Positions 1 through 6,293 are shown, counted from the first letter of the stretch. The stretch: 6,293 bases of DNA from Pseudomonadota bacterium (GCA_021826565.1 JAKAZJ010000126.1:1-6293); one strand, 5' to 3'. The notes: generated from the letters alone by a model not told the origin. Program-made: numbers and translations.

Positions 1-1
1 A

Positions 2-970
2 TTGAAATATTTCGTGCTCGGCGCGCTGGCGTCGGGCCTGCTGCTGTACGGAATTTCGCTGGTCTATGGGTTCTCCGGCACGATGGATTTCGCCACCCTG
101 GCCCGCGTATTGAGCGGACCGGCGGCAGCCTCCCCCGGGCTGGTCGTGGGGATCGTGTTCGTAATCGTCGGGCTGGCGTTCAAGATCTCGGCTGCGCCGT
201 TCCATATGTGGACACCGGATGTCTATGAGGGCAGCCCCTCCTCGGTCACCGCGTTCTTCGCTACCGCGCCCAAGATGGCGGCAATGGCGCTGTTCCTGCG
301 CGTGATGTCCGGCCCGTTCGGGCATCTACTGGGGTCGTGGCAGCTGGTGATCCAGATCGTGTCGATCGCGTCCATGGCGTTGGGCGCGCTGGCGGCGATC
401 GGGCAGACGAATATCAAGCGTCTGATGGCGTATTCCTCGATCGGCCATATGGGTTACGCGCTGATCGGACTGGCGGTGGGCACGCAGCTTGGGATGCGCG
501 GCGTGCTGGTCTATCTGCTGGTCTATCTGTTCATGAGCGCAGGCACCTGGGCCTGCATCATCGCCATGCGCCGCCAGGGGCGCGCGGTGGAGCAGATCGC
601 GGATCTCGCGGGCCTGGCGAAGACCGACCCCGGCCTCGCGCTGGCTTTCGCGGTGTTCATGTTCAGCATGGCGGGGATCCCGCCGCTGGCCGGGTTTTTC
701 GGCAAGCTTTATGTGTTCCTGGCGGCGGTCCAAAGCGGGCTCTGGACGCTGGCGATCATCGGCGTGCTGACCTCGGTGGTCGGGTCGTACTACTATCTGC
801 GGATCGTGAAGGTGATGTATTTCGACGCGCCTGCCGCTGCGTTCGACCGTCGGTCTAACGTGGTGGGGTTCGTCGCCGCGTTGGCGGGGATTTTCACGCT
901 GTTCTTCTTCTTGTTCCCTGGCCCGCTGGTGGGCGCCGCCGGGGCCGCCGCCGCCGCGCTGTTCGGCTAG
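2..970 (+). CDS. nuoN: NADH-quinone oxidoreductase subunit N, 5'-truncated by window edge
   Basis: This is the C-terminal 322 residues of NuoN, one of the three antiporter-like, proton-translocating membrane subunits of respiratory complex I in the inner membrane. The frame is open to the left edge. The first codon, TTG, should be read as an internal Leu of the family's [17 protein letters not shown] segment, so the true start lies upstream. By comparison with E. coli NuoN (485 residues) about 155 residues are missing. Visible hallmarks are the helix with [18 protein letters not shown] (Lys61 here), [11 protein letters not shown] (Lys91), SSIGHMGY (His149) and [17 protein letters not shown] (Lys235). 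The 30-residue spacing of Lys61 and Lys91 equals that of the E. coli proton-path lysines 217 and 247, and Lys235 corresponds to Lys395. Many hydrophobic helices follow one another, and the end is Gly/Ala-rich. nuoN normally closes the nuo operon, which fits the gap after it. Identification is very secure. Confidence 0.97.
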   Translation: MKYFVLGALASGLLLYGISLVYGFSGTMDFATLARVLSGPAAASPGLVVGIVFVIVGLAFKISAAPFHMWTPDVYEGSPSSVTAFFATAPKMAAMALFLRVMSGPFGHLLGSWQLVIQIVSIASMALGALAAIGQTNIKRLMAYSSIGHMGYALIGLAVGTQLGMRGVLVYLLVYLFMSAGTWACIIAMRRQGRAVEQIADLAGLAKTDPGLALAFAVFMFSMAGIPPLAGFFGKLYVFLAAVQSGLWTLAIIGVLTSVVGSYYYLRIVKVMYFDAPAAAFDRRSNVVGFVAALAGIFTLFFFLFPGPLVGAAGAAAAALFG

Positions 971-983
971 AGGATCGGACCGG

Positions 984-1008
984 CGCAGCGGGCTGCGATC
1001 GCACGCAG
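984..1008 (+). other. Two mutually exclusive small hairpins after nuoN
   Basis: CGCAG at 984-988 can pair with CTGCG at 993-997 (loop CGGG). The same CTGCG can instead pair with a second CGCAG at 1004-1008 (loop of six bases). The perfect palindrome CCCCGCGGGG follows at 1031-1040. No T-run follows any of these, so none is a clear intrinsic terminator. They may mark the 3' end of the nuo transcript or be chance in GC-rich sequence. Confidence 0.2.
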
Positions 1009-1054
1009 TCCCGGCGCTGTCTTCGCCGCTCCCCGCGGGGCTGTGCCCGGAAAA

Positions 1055-1092
1055 TTGCGCCTTCCTCGGGGATTTCTGCTATAGGCCGCCGA
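1055..1092 (+). promoter_or_regulatory. Candidate promoter giving a leaderless coaX-rnj transcript
   Basis: TTGCGC at 1055-1060 resembles a -35 box. TATAGG at 1080-1085, preceded by TGC as in an extended -10, resembles a -10 box, with a 19-base spacer (18 if CTATAG is taken). A start about seven bases past the -10 would fall at or next to the coaX ATG at 1092. No Shine-Dalgarno sequence lies before that ATG, which agrees with leaderless initiation. The boxes are seen directly, but the function is inferred. Confidence 0.35.
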
Positions 1093-1901
1093 TGCTCCTG
1101 GTGATTGACGCCGGTAACACGAACATCGTCTTCGCGGTCCATGACGCCGACGCCTGGCGCGGCATCTGGCGGATCCGTACCGATGCCCAGCGCACGTCCG
1201 ACGAATACGCCGCCTGGCTGCTCGCCCTGCTGGACCGCGCCGACATTCCCCAGGCCGAGGTGAACCTCGCCGTGATCGGCACGGTGGTGCCCGCGGCGCT
1301 CTATCACCTCCGCCGGCTGTGCCGGGACTGGTTCTCCATCGAACCCTTGGTCGCCCGCGCCAGCCTGGATTGGGGCTTTGAGATCAAGGTGGACAACCCC
1401 GACGAAGTCGGCGCCGACCGGTTGCTGAACGCGCTGGCCGGCCATGCCCGCTTCGGTGGCCCGTTGATCGTGGTGGATTTCGGCACCGCGACCACCTTCG
1501 ATGTGATCGATGCGGATGGCGCGTATCTGGGCGGAGCCATCGCGCCGGGCATCAACCTGTCGATCGAAGCGCTGCACCACGCCGCCGCCCGCCTGCCGCG
1601 GATCGGCATTGGCCGCCCGCAGGCCGTGATCGGCCGCGGCACGGTGCCCGCCATGCAATCCGGCATCTACTGGGGCTATATCGGCCTGATCGAGGGCCTG
1701 ATCTCGCGCATACGCGCCGAATTTGGCGCCCCGATGACCGTGATCGCCACCGGTGGTCTCGCGCCTCTGTTCACCGAAGGCACGCTGCAGATTTCGCATA
1801 TCGAACCCGACCTGACCCTGGACGGGCTTCGGATGCTGGCACAACGCAATCCCCACCCCACCCTCTCCAAAGAACGCGCGAGGCTCACCGAGACCGAATG
1901 A
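1092..1901 (+). CDS. coaX: Type III pantothenate kinase
   Basis: CoaX phosphorylates pantothenate with ATP in the cytoplasm, the first committed step of coenzyme A synthesis. The 269-residue product has the family's ASKHA-fold motifs in order: the N-terminal phosphate loop DAGNTN (6-11), [10 protein letters not shown] (105-114, with Asp109 matching the GADR Asp assigned as catalytic in the family), [13 protein letters not shown] (127-139), [11 protein letters not shown] (148-157 region) and ATGGLAPLF (219-227). The ATG at 1092 puts the phosphate loop at the usual distance from the N terminus. No ribosome binding site precedes it, so the start may be leaderless. The core seems to end near Asn253. 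The last 16 residues ([16 protein letters not shown]) look like an extra tail from a C-rich repeat. The stop overlaps the rnj start as ATGA, implying translational coupling. In many alphaproteobacteria birA lies just upstream, but here nuoN is adjacent. Identification is very secure. Confidence 0.96.
   Translation: MLLVIDAGNTNIVFAVHDADAWRGIWRIRTDAQRTSDEYAAWLLALLDRADIPQAEVNLAVIGTVVPAALYHLRRLCRDWFSIEPLVARASLDWGFEIKVDNPDEVGADRLLNALAGHARFGGPLIVVDFGTATTFDVIDADGAYLGGAIAPGINLSIEALHHAAARLPRIGIGRPQAVIGRGTVPAMQSGIYWGYIGLIEGLISRIRAEFGAPMTVIATGGLAPLFTEGTLQISHIEPDLTLDGLRMLAQRNPHPTLSKERARLTETE
1851..1885 (+). repeat. C-rich repeat-like segment encoding the CoaX tail
   Basis: The stretch starts with runs of C (CCCCACCCCACCCTCTCC) and is read in frame as [11 protein letters not shown] at the end of CoaX. 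It resembles the C-rich arms of dispersed intergenic repeats common in proteobacterial genomes, which translate to PHPTLS-like peptides when caught inside genes. No second copy or pairing arm is seen in this window, so membership of a repeat family is inferred from resemblance only. Confidence 0.35.
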
Positions 1902-3544
1902 ACGACAGCACCGAGGATTTTGCCTTCCTGCCGCTGGGCGGGACGGGCGAGATCGGCATGAACCTGAACCTCTACCGCTATGACGGGCGGTGGCTCGCGA
2001 TCGATTGCGGCATCGGCTTCGGTGGCGCCGAGCACCCCGAGGTCGAGGTGATGATGCCCGATCCGGGTTTCATCGCCGAACGCCGCGACCGCCTGCTGGC
2101 GCTGGTCATCACCCACGCGCATGAAGACCATATCGGCGCCGTCGCCTGGCTCTGGCCGCAGTTGCGCTGCCCGGTCTATGCGACCCCGTTCGCCGCCACC
2201 GTCCTGCGCCGCAAGCTGGCCGAGACACAGCTGCAGAACCAGGTCAAACTGACCATCATCCCCCCCGGCGGCGGGTTCCAGATCGGCCCGTTTGCCCTGC
2301 AATTCATCCGCATGGCCCATTCCATCCCGGAAGCCCAGGGTCTGGCGATCACCACGCCGGTCGGCACGGTGCTGCATACCGGCGATTGGAAGCTGGATCC
2401 GGACCCGCTGATCGGCCCGCCGACCGATGAAGCCGCGCTGGCCGCGCTCGGCGCCAAGGGCGTGCTGGCGATGATCTGCGATTCCACCAACGCGATGGTG
2501 GAAGGCCATTCGGGCAGCGAGGGCGACGTGCGCCGGTCCCTGTCCGCTCTGATCCGCAACATCAGCGGTCGTATTGCCGTGACCTGCTTCGCCAGCAACG
2601 TCGCCCGCGTGGAATCGCTGGCGCTGGCCGCGCGCGATGCCGGACGGCAGGTGGCTTTGGTCGGGCGGTCCTTGCGCAACCTGGACGCCGCGGCGCGCGC
2701 CTGCGGCTATCTGACCGATCTCCCGCCGTTCCTGACCGAGGACGACGTCGCCGATATCCCGGACGACGAGCTGCTGATCCTGATCACCGGCAGCCAGGGC
2801 GAAGCGCGCTCGGCGCTGGCGCGGGTGGCGATGGACACGCATCCGCGCGTGGCACTGGGCGAGGGCGACACGGTGATCTTCTCCTCCCGTGTCATTCCCG
2901 GCAACGAACGTCCGATCGGGACCATGCAGGACAATCTGGTCCGGCGCGGCGCAACCGTCATGACCGATATCGATCACCTGGTGCATGTCTCCGGCCATCC
3001 GGCGCGCGACGAGCTGCGGCGGATGTATCGGCTGGTGAAGCCTCGCTTCGCGGTGCCCGTGCATGGCGAATGGCGCCATCTGTCCGCCCACGCGGAACTG
3101 GCGCGCGAAGCCGGTGCACAACCGATCCTGATCGAGGATGGCGATATCCTGTCGCTCTCCGCGAACCGCGTGGAAGTAACCGATAGCGCCCCGGTCGGGC
3201 GGCTGGTGCTGGATGGCACCCGCCTGGTGCCGTTCGAGGGCGGCGTGATGGCCGCGCGCCGGCGGATGCTGTTCAACGGCGTGGTGGTCGGCAGCGCGGC
3301 GATCGATGCGGATGGCCGGTTGCGCGGGACGCCGAAGGTCTCCGCGCCCGGGTTGTTCGATCCGGAGGACCCCGAGGCGGCGCGCGTCGCGGCCGATTTC
3401 GCCACCGGCCTGGCCGACCTTCCGGACGCAGTGCGCCGCGATGAGGCCCAGCTGGCGGAGGCGGCGCGGACCGCACTGCGCCGCGCCCTGGGCCGACGTT
3501 TCGCCAAGCGCCCGCTGGTGGATGTTCATCTGCTGCGGTTGTGA
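1898..3544 (+). CDS. rnj: Ribonuclease J, beta-CASP metallo-beta-lactamase nuclease
   Basis: RNase J is a cytoplasmic zinc-dependent nuclease with 5'-to-3' exonuclease and endonuclease activity in RNA maturation and decay. At 548 residues it has the usual size. Metallo-beta-lactamase motifs are all visible: [10 protein letters not shown] near the N terminus, the zinc site THAHEDH (His73, His75, Asp77, His78), His141 in AHSIPEA, and LHTGDWKLD (Asp163). The beta-CASP part shows ICDSTN (193-198), [10 protein letters not shown] (229-238), ITGSQGE (296-302), SSRVIPGNE (329-337), SGHP (His367) and [10 protein letters not shown] (His389). A C-terminal domain typical of RNase J follows, ending in VDVHLLRL. 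The ATG overlaps the coaX stop by four bases. The nearest GAGG, at 1880-1883, is 14 bases away, which is far, so translation probably depends on coupling with coaX. coaX-rnj adjacency is recurrent in alphaproteobacteria. A long stem-loop begins at the last base of the stop codon. No key residue is missing. Confidence 0.96.
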   Translation: MNDSTEDFAFLPLGGTGEIGMNLNLYRYDGRWLAIDCGIGFGGAEHPEVEVMMPDPGFIAERRDRLLALVITHAHEDHIGAVAWLWPQLRCPVYATPFAATVLRRKLAETQLQNQVKLTIIPPGGGFQIGPFALQFIRMAHSIPEAQGLAITTPVGTVLHTGDWKLDPDPLIGPPTDEAALAALGAKGVLAMICDSTNAMVEGHSGSEGDVRRSLSALIRNISGRIAVTCFASNVARVESLALAARDAGRQVALVGRSLRNLDAAARACGYLTDLPPFLTEDDVADIPDDELLILITGSQGEARSALARVAMDTHPRVALGEGDTVIFSSRVIPGNERPIGTMQDNLVRRGATVMTDIDHLVHVSGHPARDELRRMYRLVKPRFAVPVHGEWRHLSAHAELAREAGAQPILIEDGDILSLSANRVEVTDSAPVGRLVLDGTRLVPFEGGVMAARRRMLFNGVVVGSAAIDADGRLRGTPKVSAPGLFDPEDPEAARVAADFATGLADLPDAVRRDEAQLAEAARTALRRALGRRFAKRPLVDVHLLRL

Positions 3545-3600
3545 TCGTTGCCCCGGTCGAACATCGCCGGCGCGGCTCGGGTAGCCGATCGGGGCACGAT
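3544..3600 (+). terminator. Long stem-loop directly after rnj, possible terminator or 3'-end stabiliser
   Basis: Bases 3544-3559 pair with 3586-3600 in a 15-pair stem that includes one G-T wobble (3556/3589) and one bulged T (3549), enclosing a 26-base loop. Within the loop, CGGCT (3573-3577) can pair with AGCCG (3583-3587), competing with the top of the main stem. The stem starts at the final A of the rnj stop codon. No T-run follows, so it is not a standard intrinsic terminator. It could be a non-canonical terminator, a block to 3' exonucleases, or an attenuator between rnj and the downstream genes. Confidence 0.4.
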
Positions 3601-3680
3601 ATCGGCCCCTCCCCTGCGTCAGGGCCGGCTATGACGCAAAGGACTGCGCCCGGGCGTTGCCTTCCGGGCGCGCCCATCGC

Positions 3681-4064
3681 ATGAACCGGTCCATGAGGAC
3701 CCTCGCCACGATGTTGCTGCCCCTGGCGTTGGCCGCCTGCGCCGCGCCAGCCCCGCCCGCGGCGCCACTTCCCGCCGCGCCGCCGGACTGGGACGGGGCG
3801 TATCACGGTACCTCCACCCGCTTCCGCGCCGCCGCGCGTGACTGCCCGCATCCCGGGATTATCACTCTGTTTGTCGCGCAGGGGCAGTTCTACGTCCCCT
3901 GGAGCCGCGGCATCGACGTGCTGGCAAGTATCGCCGCGGACGGCACCGTCAGCGGCGGCGGACCAGGCGTGACCGTCACCGGACAGGCGCGCGGCAAGCG
4001 CCTGGAAGCCAATGCCGAAAGCGCTGGGTGCGGGCTGCATTACACCGTGCGCCGCAGGTTCTGA
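3681..4064 (+). CDS. Putative small lipoprotein, function unknown
   Basis: I do not recognise a named family. With the ATG at 3681 the product has 127 residues. It starts with a short basic region (MNRSMR), a hydrophobic stretch and a lipobox ending LAAC (Cys20), so it is predicted to be cleaved by signal peptidase II and lipid-anchored in the envelope. A Pro/Ala-rich linker (21-36) leads to a domain beginning WDGAYHGTSTRF. That domain has short beta-like segments, ADGTVSG (86-92), and two cysteines, Cys55 and Cys117, that could form a disulfide in the periplasm. It ends with YTVRRRF. An in-frame TTG at 3657 would add eight residues and ATG 3693 would remove four. 3681 is chosen because it gives a normal signal-peptide N region, but no clear ribosome binding site supports any of these. 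Only 13 bases separate it from thrC, suggesting co-transcription. Confidence in a real gene is good, but none can be claimed for function. Confidence 0.75.
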   Translation: MNRSMRTLATMLLPLALAACAAPAPPAAPLPAAPPDWDGAYHGTSTRFRAAARDCPHPGIITLFVAQGQFYVPWSRGIDVLASIAADGTVSGGGPGVTVTGQARGKRLEANAESAGCGLHYTVRRRF

Positions 4065-4067
4065 CCC

Positions 4068-4071
4068 GGAG
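4068..4071 (+). promoter_or_regulatory. Ribosome binding site deciding the thrC start
   Basis: GGAG ends six bases before the ATG at 4078. The open frame extends upstream to another ATG at 4012, inside the lipoprotein gene. The GGAG, together with the family-typical N terminus MRYISTRG, fixes 4078 as the start. Confidence 0.75.
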
Positions 4072-4077
4072 CGACCG

Positions 4078-5472
4078 ATGCGCTACATCTCCACCCGCGG
4101 CGCCGCCGCGCCGCGCGATTTCACCGGGGTCCTGCTGGCGGGATTGGCCGAGGATGGCGGGTTGTTCGTCCCCGAAACCTGGCCCCGGCTCGGCCCGGCC
4201 GATTGGCGCGCGCTGCGCGGACTGGACTATCCGGCGCTGGCGGCCCGCATCCTGTCGCGATTTGCCGGCGACGCCATCGCGTCCGAGACCCTGTGCGCGA
4301 TCACCGCGGATGCCTATGCGGGCTTCGGCCATCCGGCGATCGTGCCGCTGATCCAGCTGGAGACCGGGTTGTTCGTCCAGGAACTGTTCCATGGCCCGAC
4401 GCTCGCGTTCAAGGACATGGCGATGGCAGTGCTGGGCCGGCTGTTCGCCCATGTCCTGGCGGAACGCAACGCGCGGATCACGATCGTCGGCGCGACCTCG
4501 GGCGATACCGGATCGGCGGCGATCGAGGCGTTTGCGGGGCAGGACCGCGTGCGCATCGTCATCCTGCACCCGAAGGGACGCACCAGCGAGGTGCAGCGAC
4601 GGCAGATGACGACGGTCCTGGCGCCGAACGTGCTCAATCTGGCGGTGGACGGCACGTTCGACGACTGCCAGGACCTGGTCAAGGCGCTGTTCGCCGATGC
4701 CGCGTTGCGCGATGAGGCGGGGCTGGCGGCGGTGAACTCGATCAACTGGGCGCGGATCGCCGCGCAAGTCCCGTATTACGTCGCCGCCGCGCTGGCGCTG
4801 GGCGCGCCCGAGCGTGAGGTGGGTTTCGCCGTGCCGACCGGGAATTTCGGCAACGTGCTGGCGGCCTGGACGGCGCGGCGGATGGGGCTGCCGGTATCGC
4901 GCCTGGTGGTGGGTTCGAACCGCAACGACATCCTGGCGCGATTCCTGGAGGCGAACGACATGTCGGTGCGGCCGGTGGCACCGAGCCTGTCGCCCAGCAT
5001 GGACATCCAGGTCAGCTCCAATTTCGAGCGGCTGCTGTTCGAGCTGCTGGACCGTGACCCGGGGGCAACCGCCGCGGCGATGGCGGGATTCCGGGAGACG
5101 GGACGGATGGCCGTGCCGGGCCCGGCCTGGCATCGCGCGCGCGGACTGTTCCACGGGTTCCGGCTGGACGATGCGGGCACGCTGGCGGAGATCGCGCGCC
5201 TATACGCGGCCAGCGGCTACCTGGCCGATCCGCACAGCGTGGTGGGGATCGCGGCGGCGCGCGCGCTGCCGGCGGGGCATGGCGTGCCGATGGTGGCGGT
5301 GGCGACGGCGCATCCGGCGAAGTTCCCCGACGCGATGGAACAAGCGACCGGTGTGCGGCCGGCGCTGCCGGGGCGGCTGGCGGATCTGTTCGCGCGCCCG
5401 GAACGACTGGCGGAGGTGGCGAACGATGTGGCGGCGGTGACACGGGCGGTGCGGGGGTTTGCGGTGGGCTGA
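4078..5472 (+). CDS. thrC: Threonine synthase
   Basis: ThrC is a cytoplasmic pyridoxal-phosphate enzyme converting O-phosphohomoserine to threonine and phosphate, the last step of threonine synthesis. The 464-residue product matches the usual length of the bacterial and fungal-type enzyme. Motifs in order are MRYISTRG at the N terminus, EDGGLFVPE (25-33), the cofactor lysine in FHGPTLAFKDMAM (Lys112), the phosphate- and substrate-site ATSGDTGSAAIEAF (139-152), HPKGRTSEVQRRQMTT (164-179), GTFDDCQDLVK (192-202), NSINWARIAAQVPYY (220-234), the glycine-rich PTGNFGNVLA (253-262), SNRNDIL (280-286) and, near the end, TAHPAKFPDAM (410-420). The 22 extra codons upstream from an ATG at 4012 overlap the lipoprotein gene and lack family likeness, so the later start is used. 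It probably shares a transcript with that lipoprotein. No attenuator-like Thr codon run is seen before it. Identification is very secure. Confidence 0.96.
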   Translation: MRYISTRGAAAPRDFTGVLLAGLAEDGGLFVPETWPRLGPADWRALRGLDYPALAARILSRFAGDAIASETLCAITADAYAGFGHPAIVPLIQLETGLFVQELFHGPTLAFKDMAMAVLGRLFAHVLAERNARITIVGATSGDTGSAAIEAFAGQDRVRIVILHPKGRTSEVQRRQMTTVLAPNVLNLAVDGTFDDCQDLVKALFADAALRDEAGLAAVNSINWARIAAQVPYYVAAALALGAPEREVGFAVPTGNFGNVLAAWTARRMGLPVSRLVVGSNRNDILARFLEANDMSVRPVAPSLSPSMDIQVSSNFERLLFELLDRDPGATAAAMAGFRETGRMAVPGPAWHRARGLFHGFRLDDAGTLAEIARLYAASGYLADPHSVVGIAAARALPAGHGVPMVAVATAHPAKFPDAMEQATGVRPALPGRLADLFARPERLAEVANDVAAVTRAVRGFAVG

Positions 5473-5473
5473 C

Positions 5474-5542
5474 CGGGGCGGATAGCGCCGCCAGCGCGCC
5501 ACGCCGCCTACCAAGCCGCCGCCGCCCGCGCTATCCTGCCCG
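5474..5542 (+). other. Inverted repeat between thrC and the hydroxylase gene
   Basis: CGGGGCGGATAGCG (5474-5487) matches the reverse complement of CGCTATCCTGCCCG (5529-5542) at 12 of 14 positions, including an uninterrupted eight-base core, GGATAGCG with CGCTATCC. The loop is 41 bases and rich in GCC. It starts two bases after the thrC stop. The right arm contains a -10-like TATCCT without a recognisable -35 box. It could act at the end of the thrC transcript or as a protein-binding dyad before the next gene, but neither role is shown. Confidence 0.3.
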
Positions 5543-5549
5543 AAACCGT

Positions 5550-5555
5550 GGAGGA
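5550..5555 (+). promoter_or_regulatory. Ribosome binding site of the hydroxylase gene
   Basis: GGAGGA lies eight bases before the ATG at 5564. It is the strongest Shine-Dalgarno match in the window and supports a real gene starting there, even though the frame has no stop before the right edge. Confidence 0.75.
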
Positions 5556-5563
5556 ACGCGCCC

Positions 5564-6293
5564 ATGTCCGCCCTGCGCGCCGGCCGCCGCCAGCTTGCCT
5601 TCCGCGCCGATTTCCGGGATCGAATCGCGCCGGCCTATTCGGGCCCCGCTCATGTCGCGCTGATCGCGGCCATCGGCGCGGCCGCCATCTTCGTCGCCGC
5701 CAGCCATCTGTCGCATCCGGCCTGGTACGACTACCTGGTGATCCCAATCGCCTTCGCGCTGTCCAACCTGTTCGAGTGGTGGATCCACCGCACCATCATG
5801 CACCGTCCGGTGCGCGGTTTCATGGGCATCTACAACCGGCATACCTTGGCCCATCACCGGTTCTTCACCGATACCGAACCCAGCTTCGACACCACGCGCG
5901 ATTTCCGCATCGTGTTCTTCCCGCCTTATGCGCTGGTCGCGTTCATCACCCTCTCGCTGCCCCCGGCCGGGCTGCTGATCGCCGCCGGCCTGCCCAACGC
6001 CGGCTGGCTGCTGCTGATCACCAACGTGGCGCTGTATCTGAATTACGAGCTGTTCCACTATTGCTGTCACGTGAAGGACGACCGGCTGGTGAACCGTATC
6101 CCGCTGGTCAATTCGATCCGCCGCCATCACATCGCCCATCACGATCCGGCGATCATGATGGAACGCAATTTCAACCTGACCTACCCGATCGCGGACTGGT
6201 TCTTCGGCACCTCGGACCTGGCCTGCGGGCTGGTCGCGCATGTGTTCAACGGCGCCAGCACGCGCCATGTGCGCGGCGATCTGCGCCGGATGG
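5564..6293 (+). CDS. Fatty acid hydroxylase / sterol desaturase family membrane protein, 3' end outside window
   Basis: Translation from the ATG at 5564 gives 243 residues with no stop, then one spare base. The protein belongs to the fatty acid hydroxylase superfamily, membrane di-iron enzymes that hydroxylate or desaturate lipid chains, sterols or carotenoids. Histidine clusters that would hold the two irons are visible: HRTIMH (His75, His80), HTLAHH (His93, 97, 98), HYCCH (His165, His169) and HHIAHH (His188, 189, 192, 193). Hydrophobic segments at about 30-47, 57-73, 117-141 and 145-163 fit helices that place the histidine loops on the cytoplasmic side. The N terminus (1-29) is basic and polar. 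The start is set by the strong GGAGGA. The substrate cannot be read from the sequence: fatty acyl or ceramide-like lipids are as possible as carotenoids. The link with thrC is probably only positional. The family call is secure; the exact activity is open. Confidence 0.88.
   Translation, partial: MSALRAGRRQLAFRADFRDRIAPAYSGPAHVALIAAIGAAAIFVAASHLSHPAWYDYLVIPIAFALSNLFEWWIHRTIMHRPVRGFMGIYNRHTLAHHRFFTDTEPSFDTTRDFRIVFFPPYALVAFITLSLPPAGLLIAAGLPNAGWLLLITNVALYLNYELFHYCCHVKDDRLVNRIPLVNSIRRHHIAHHDPAIMMERNFNLTYPIADWFFGTSDLACGLVAHVFNGASTRHVRGDLRRM

Noticed and set aside
2..4. TTG at the left edge as a true start codon of nuoN
   Set aside because: The residues after it match an internal NuoN segment, and about 155 N-terminal residues of the family would be missing, so this is a window-edge truncation.
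1031..1040. CCCCGCGGGG as an intrinsic terminator for nuoN
   Set aside because: It is a perfect palindrome with no room for a loop unless the stem shrinks to three pairs, and no T-run follows.
894..1856. A 320-codon open frame on the minus strand across the nuoN end and coaX
   Set aside because: It runs antisense through two confident genes and has shadow-like composition with no domain.
1676..3529. A 617-codon open frame on the minus strand opposite rnj
   Set aside because: It lies antisense to a gene with every RNase J motif intact. Its composition (Arg, Gln, His, Asp, Gly-rich with no recognisable domain) is typical of a GC-rich shadow frame.
3629..3636. CTATGAC as a -10 box for the lipoprotein gene
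   Set aside because: No -35-like hexamer lies at a suitable distance upstream in the C-rich stretch, so the match is too weak to annotate.
4012..4077. Upstream ATG extension of thrC
   Set aside because: It lies inside the lipoprotein gene and lacks likeness to threonine synthase. A GGAG is correctly placed for the later ATG at 4078.
3976..5154. A 392-codon open frame on the minus strand opposite thrC
   Set aside because: It is antisense to a complete threonine synthase, is Arg/His/Gln-rich and low in complexity, and has no convincing family motif.
5531..6268. A 245-codon open frame on the minus strand at the right end
   Set aside because: The plus strand here encodes a hydroxylase with four ordered histidine clusters and a strong ribosome binding site. 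The minus frame is a shadow of it.
1..6293. A novel defence, toxin-antitoxin or mobile system
   Set aside because: All genes but one small lipoprotein belong to well-known housekeeping or metabolic families. There are no transposase, integrase, nuclease-helicase or repeat-spacer signatures.

Overview
The window looks like a chromosomal housekeeping stretch from a GC-rich alphaproteobacterium. The most likely home is Rhodospirillales, perhaps Acetobacteraceae. The reasons are the very high GC, the strong G/C bias at third codon positions, and the order nuoN, then coaX, then rnj, which is a known alphaproteobacterial neighbourhood. The family placement is inference from style and gene order, not from a search. 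All six supported genes are on the + strand. The long minus-strand open frames are GC-driven shadows. I see no tRNA, rRNA, CRISPR array, insertion sequence or phage gene.

Layout. Bases 2-970 are the 3' two thirds of nuoN, a proton-pumping membrane subunit of respiratory complex I, entering from the left edge. A 121-base gap follows, with small hairpins and a promoter-like element placed so that the next transcript could be leaderless. coaX (type III pantothenate kinase, 1092-1901) overlaps rnj (ribonuclease J, 1898-3544) by four bases (ATGA). The usual birA between nuoN and coaX is absent. Right after rnj lies a long, nearly perfect stem-loop (3544-3600). A small putative lipoprotein (3681-4064) of unknown function follows and is 13 bases from thrC (threonine synthase, 4078-5472). 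After a 91-base gap with a second inverted repeat, a fatty acid hydroxylase/sterol desaturase family membrane protein begins at 5564 and runs off the right edge.

Functional picture. Complex I energy conservation, the first step of coenzyme A synthesis and mRNA turnover form the left half. coaX and rnj are very probably co-transcribed and translationally coupled. The right half couples an envelope lipoprotein of unknown role to the last step of threonine synthesis, then a di-iron lipid-modifying enzyme with its own ribosome binding site. No gene forms a recognisable new defence, toxin or mobile system. The points most worth checking are small: the extra tail on CoaX, the possible leaderless start of coaX, the post-rnj hairpin with a possible tiny coupled upstream ORF, and the uncharacterised lipoprotein. 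No stretch over 300 bases lacks a gene.
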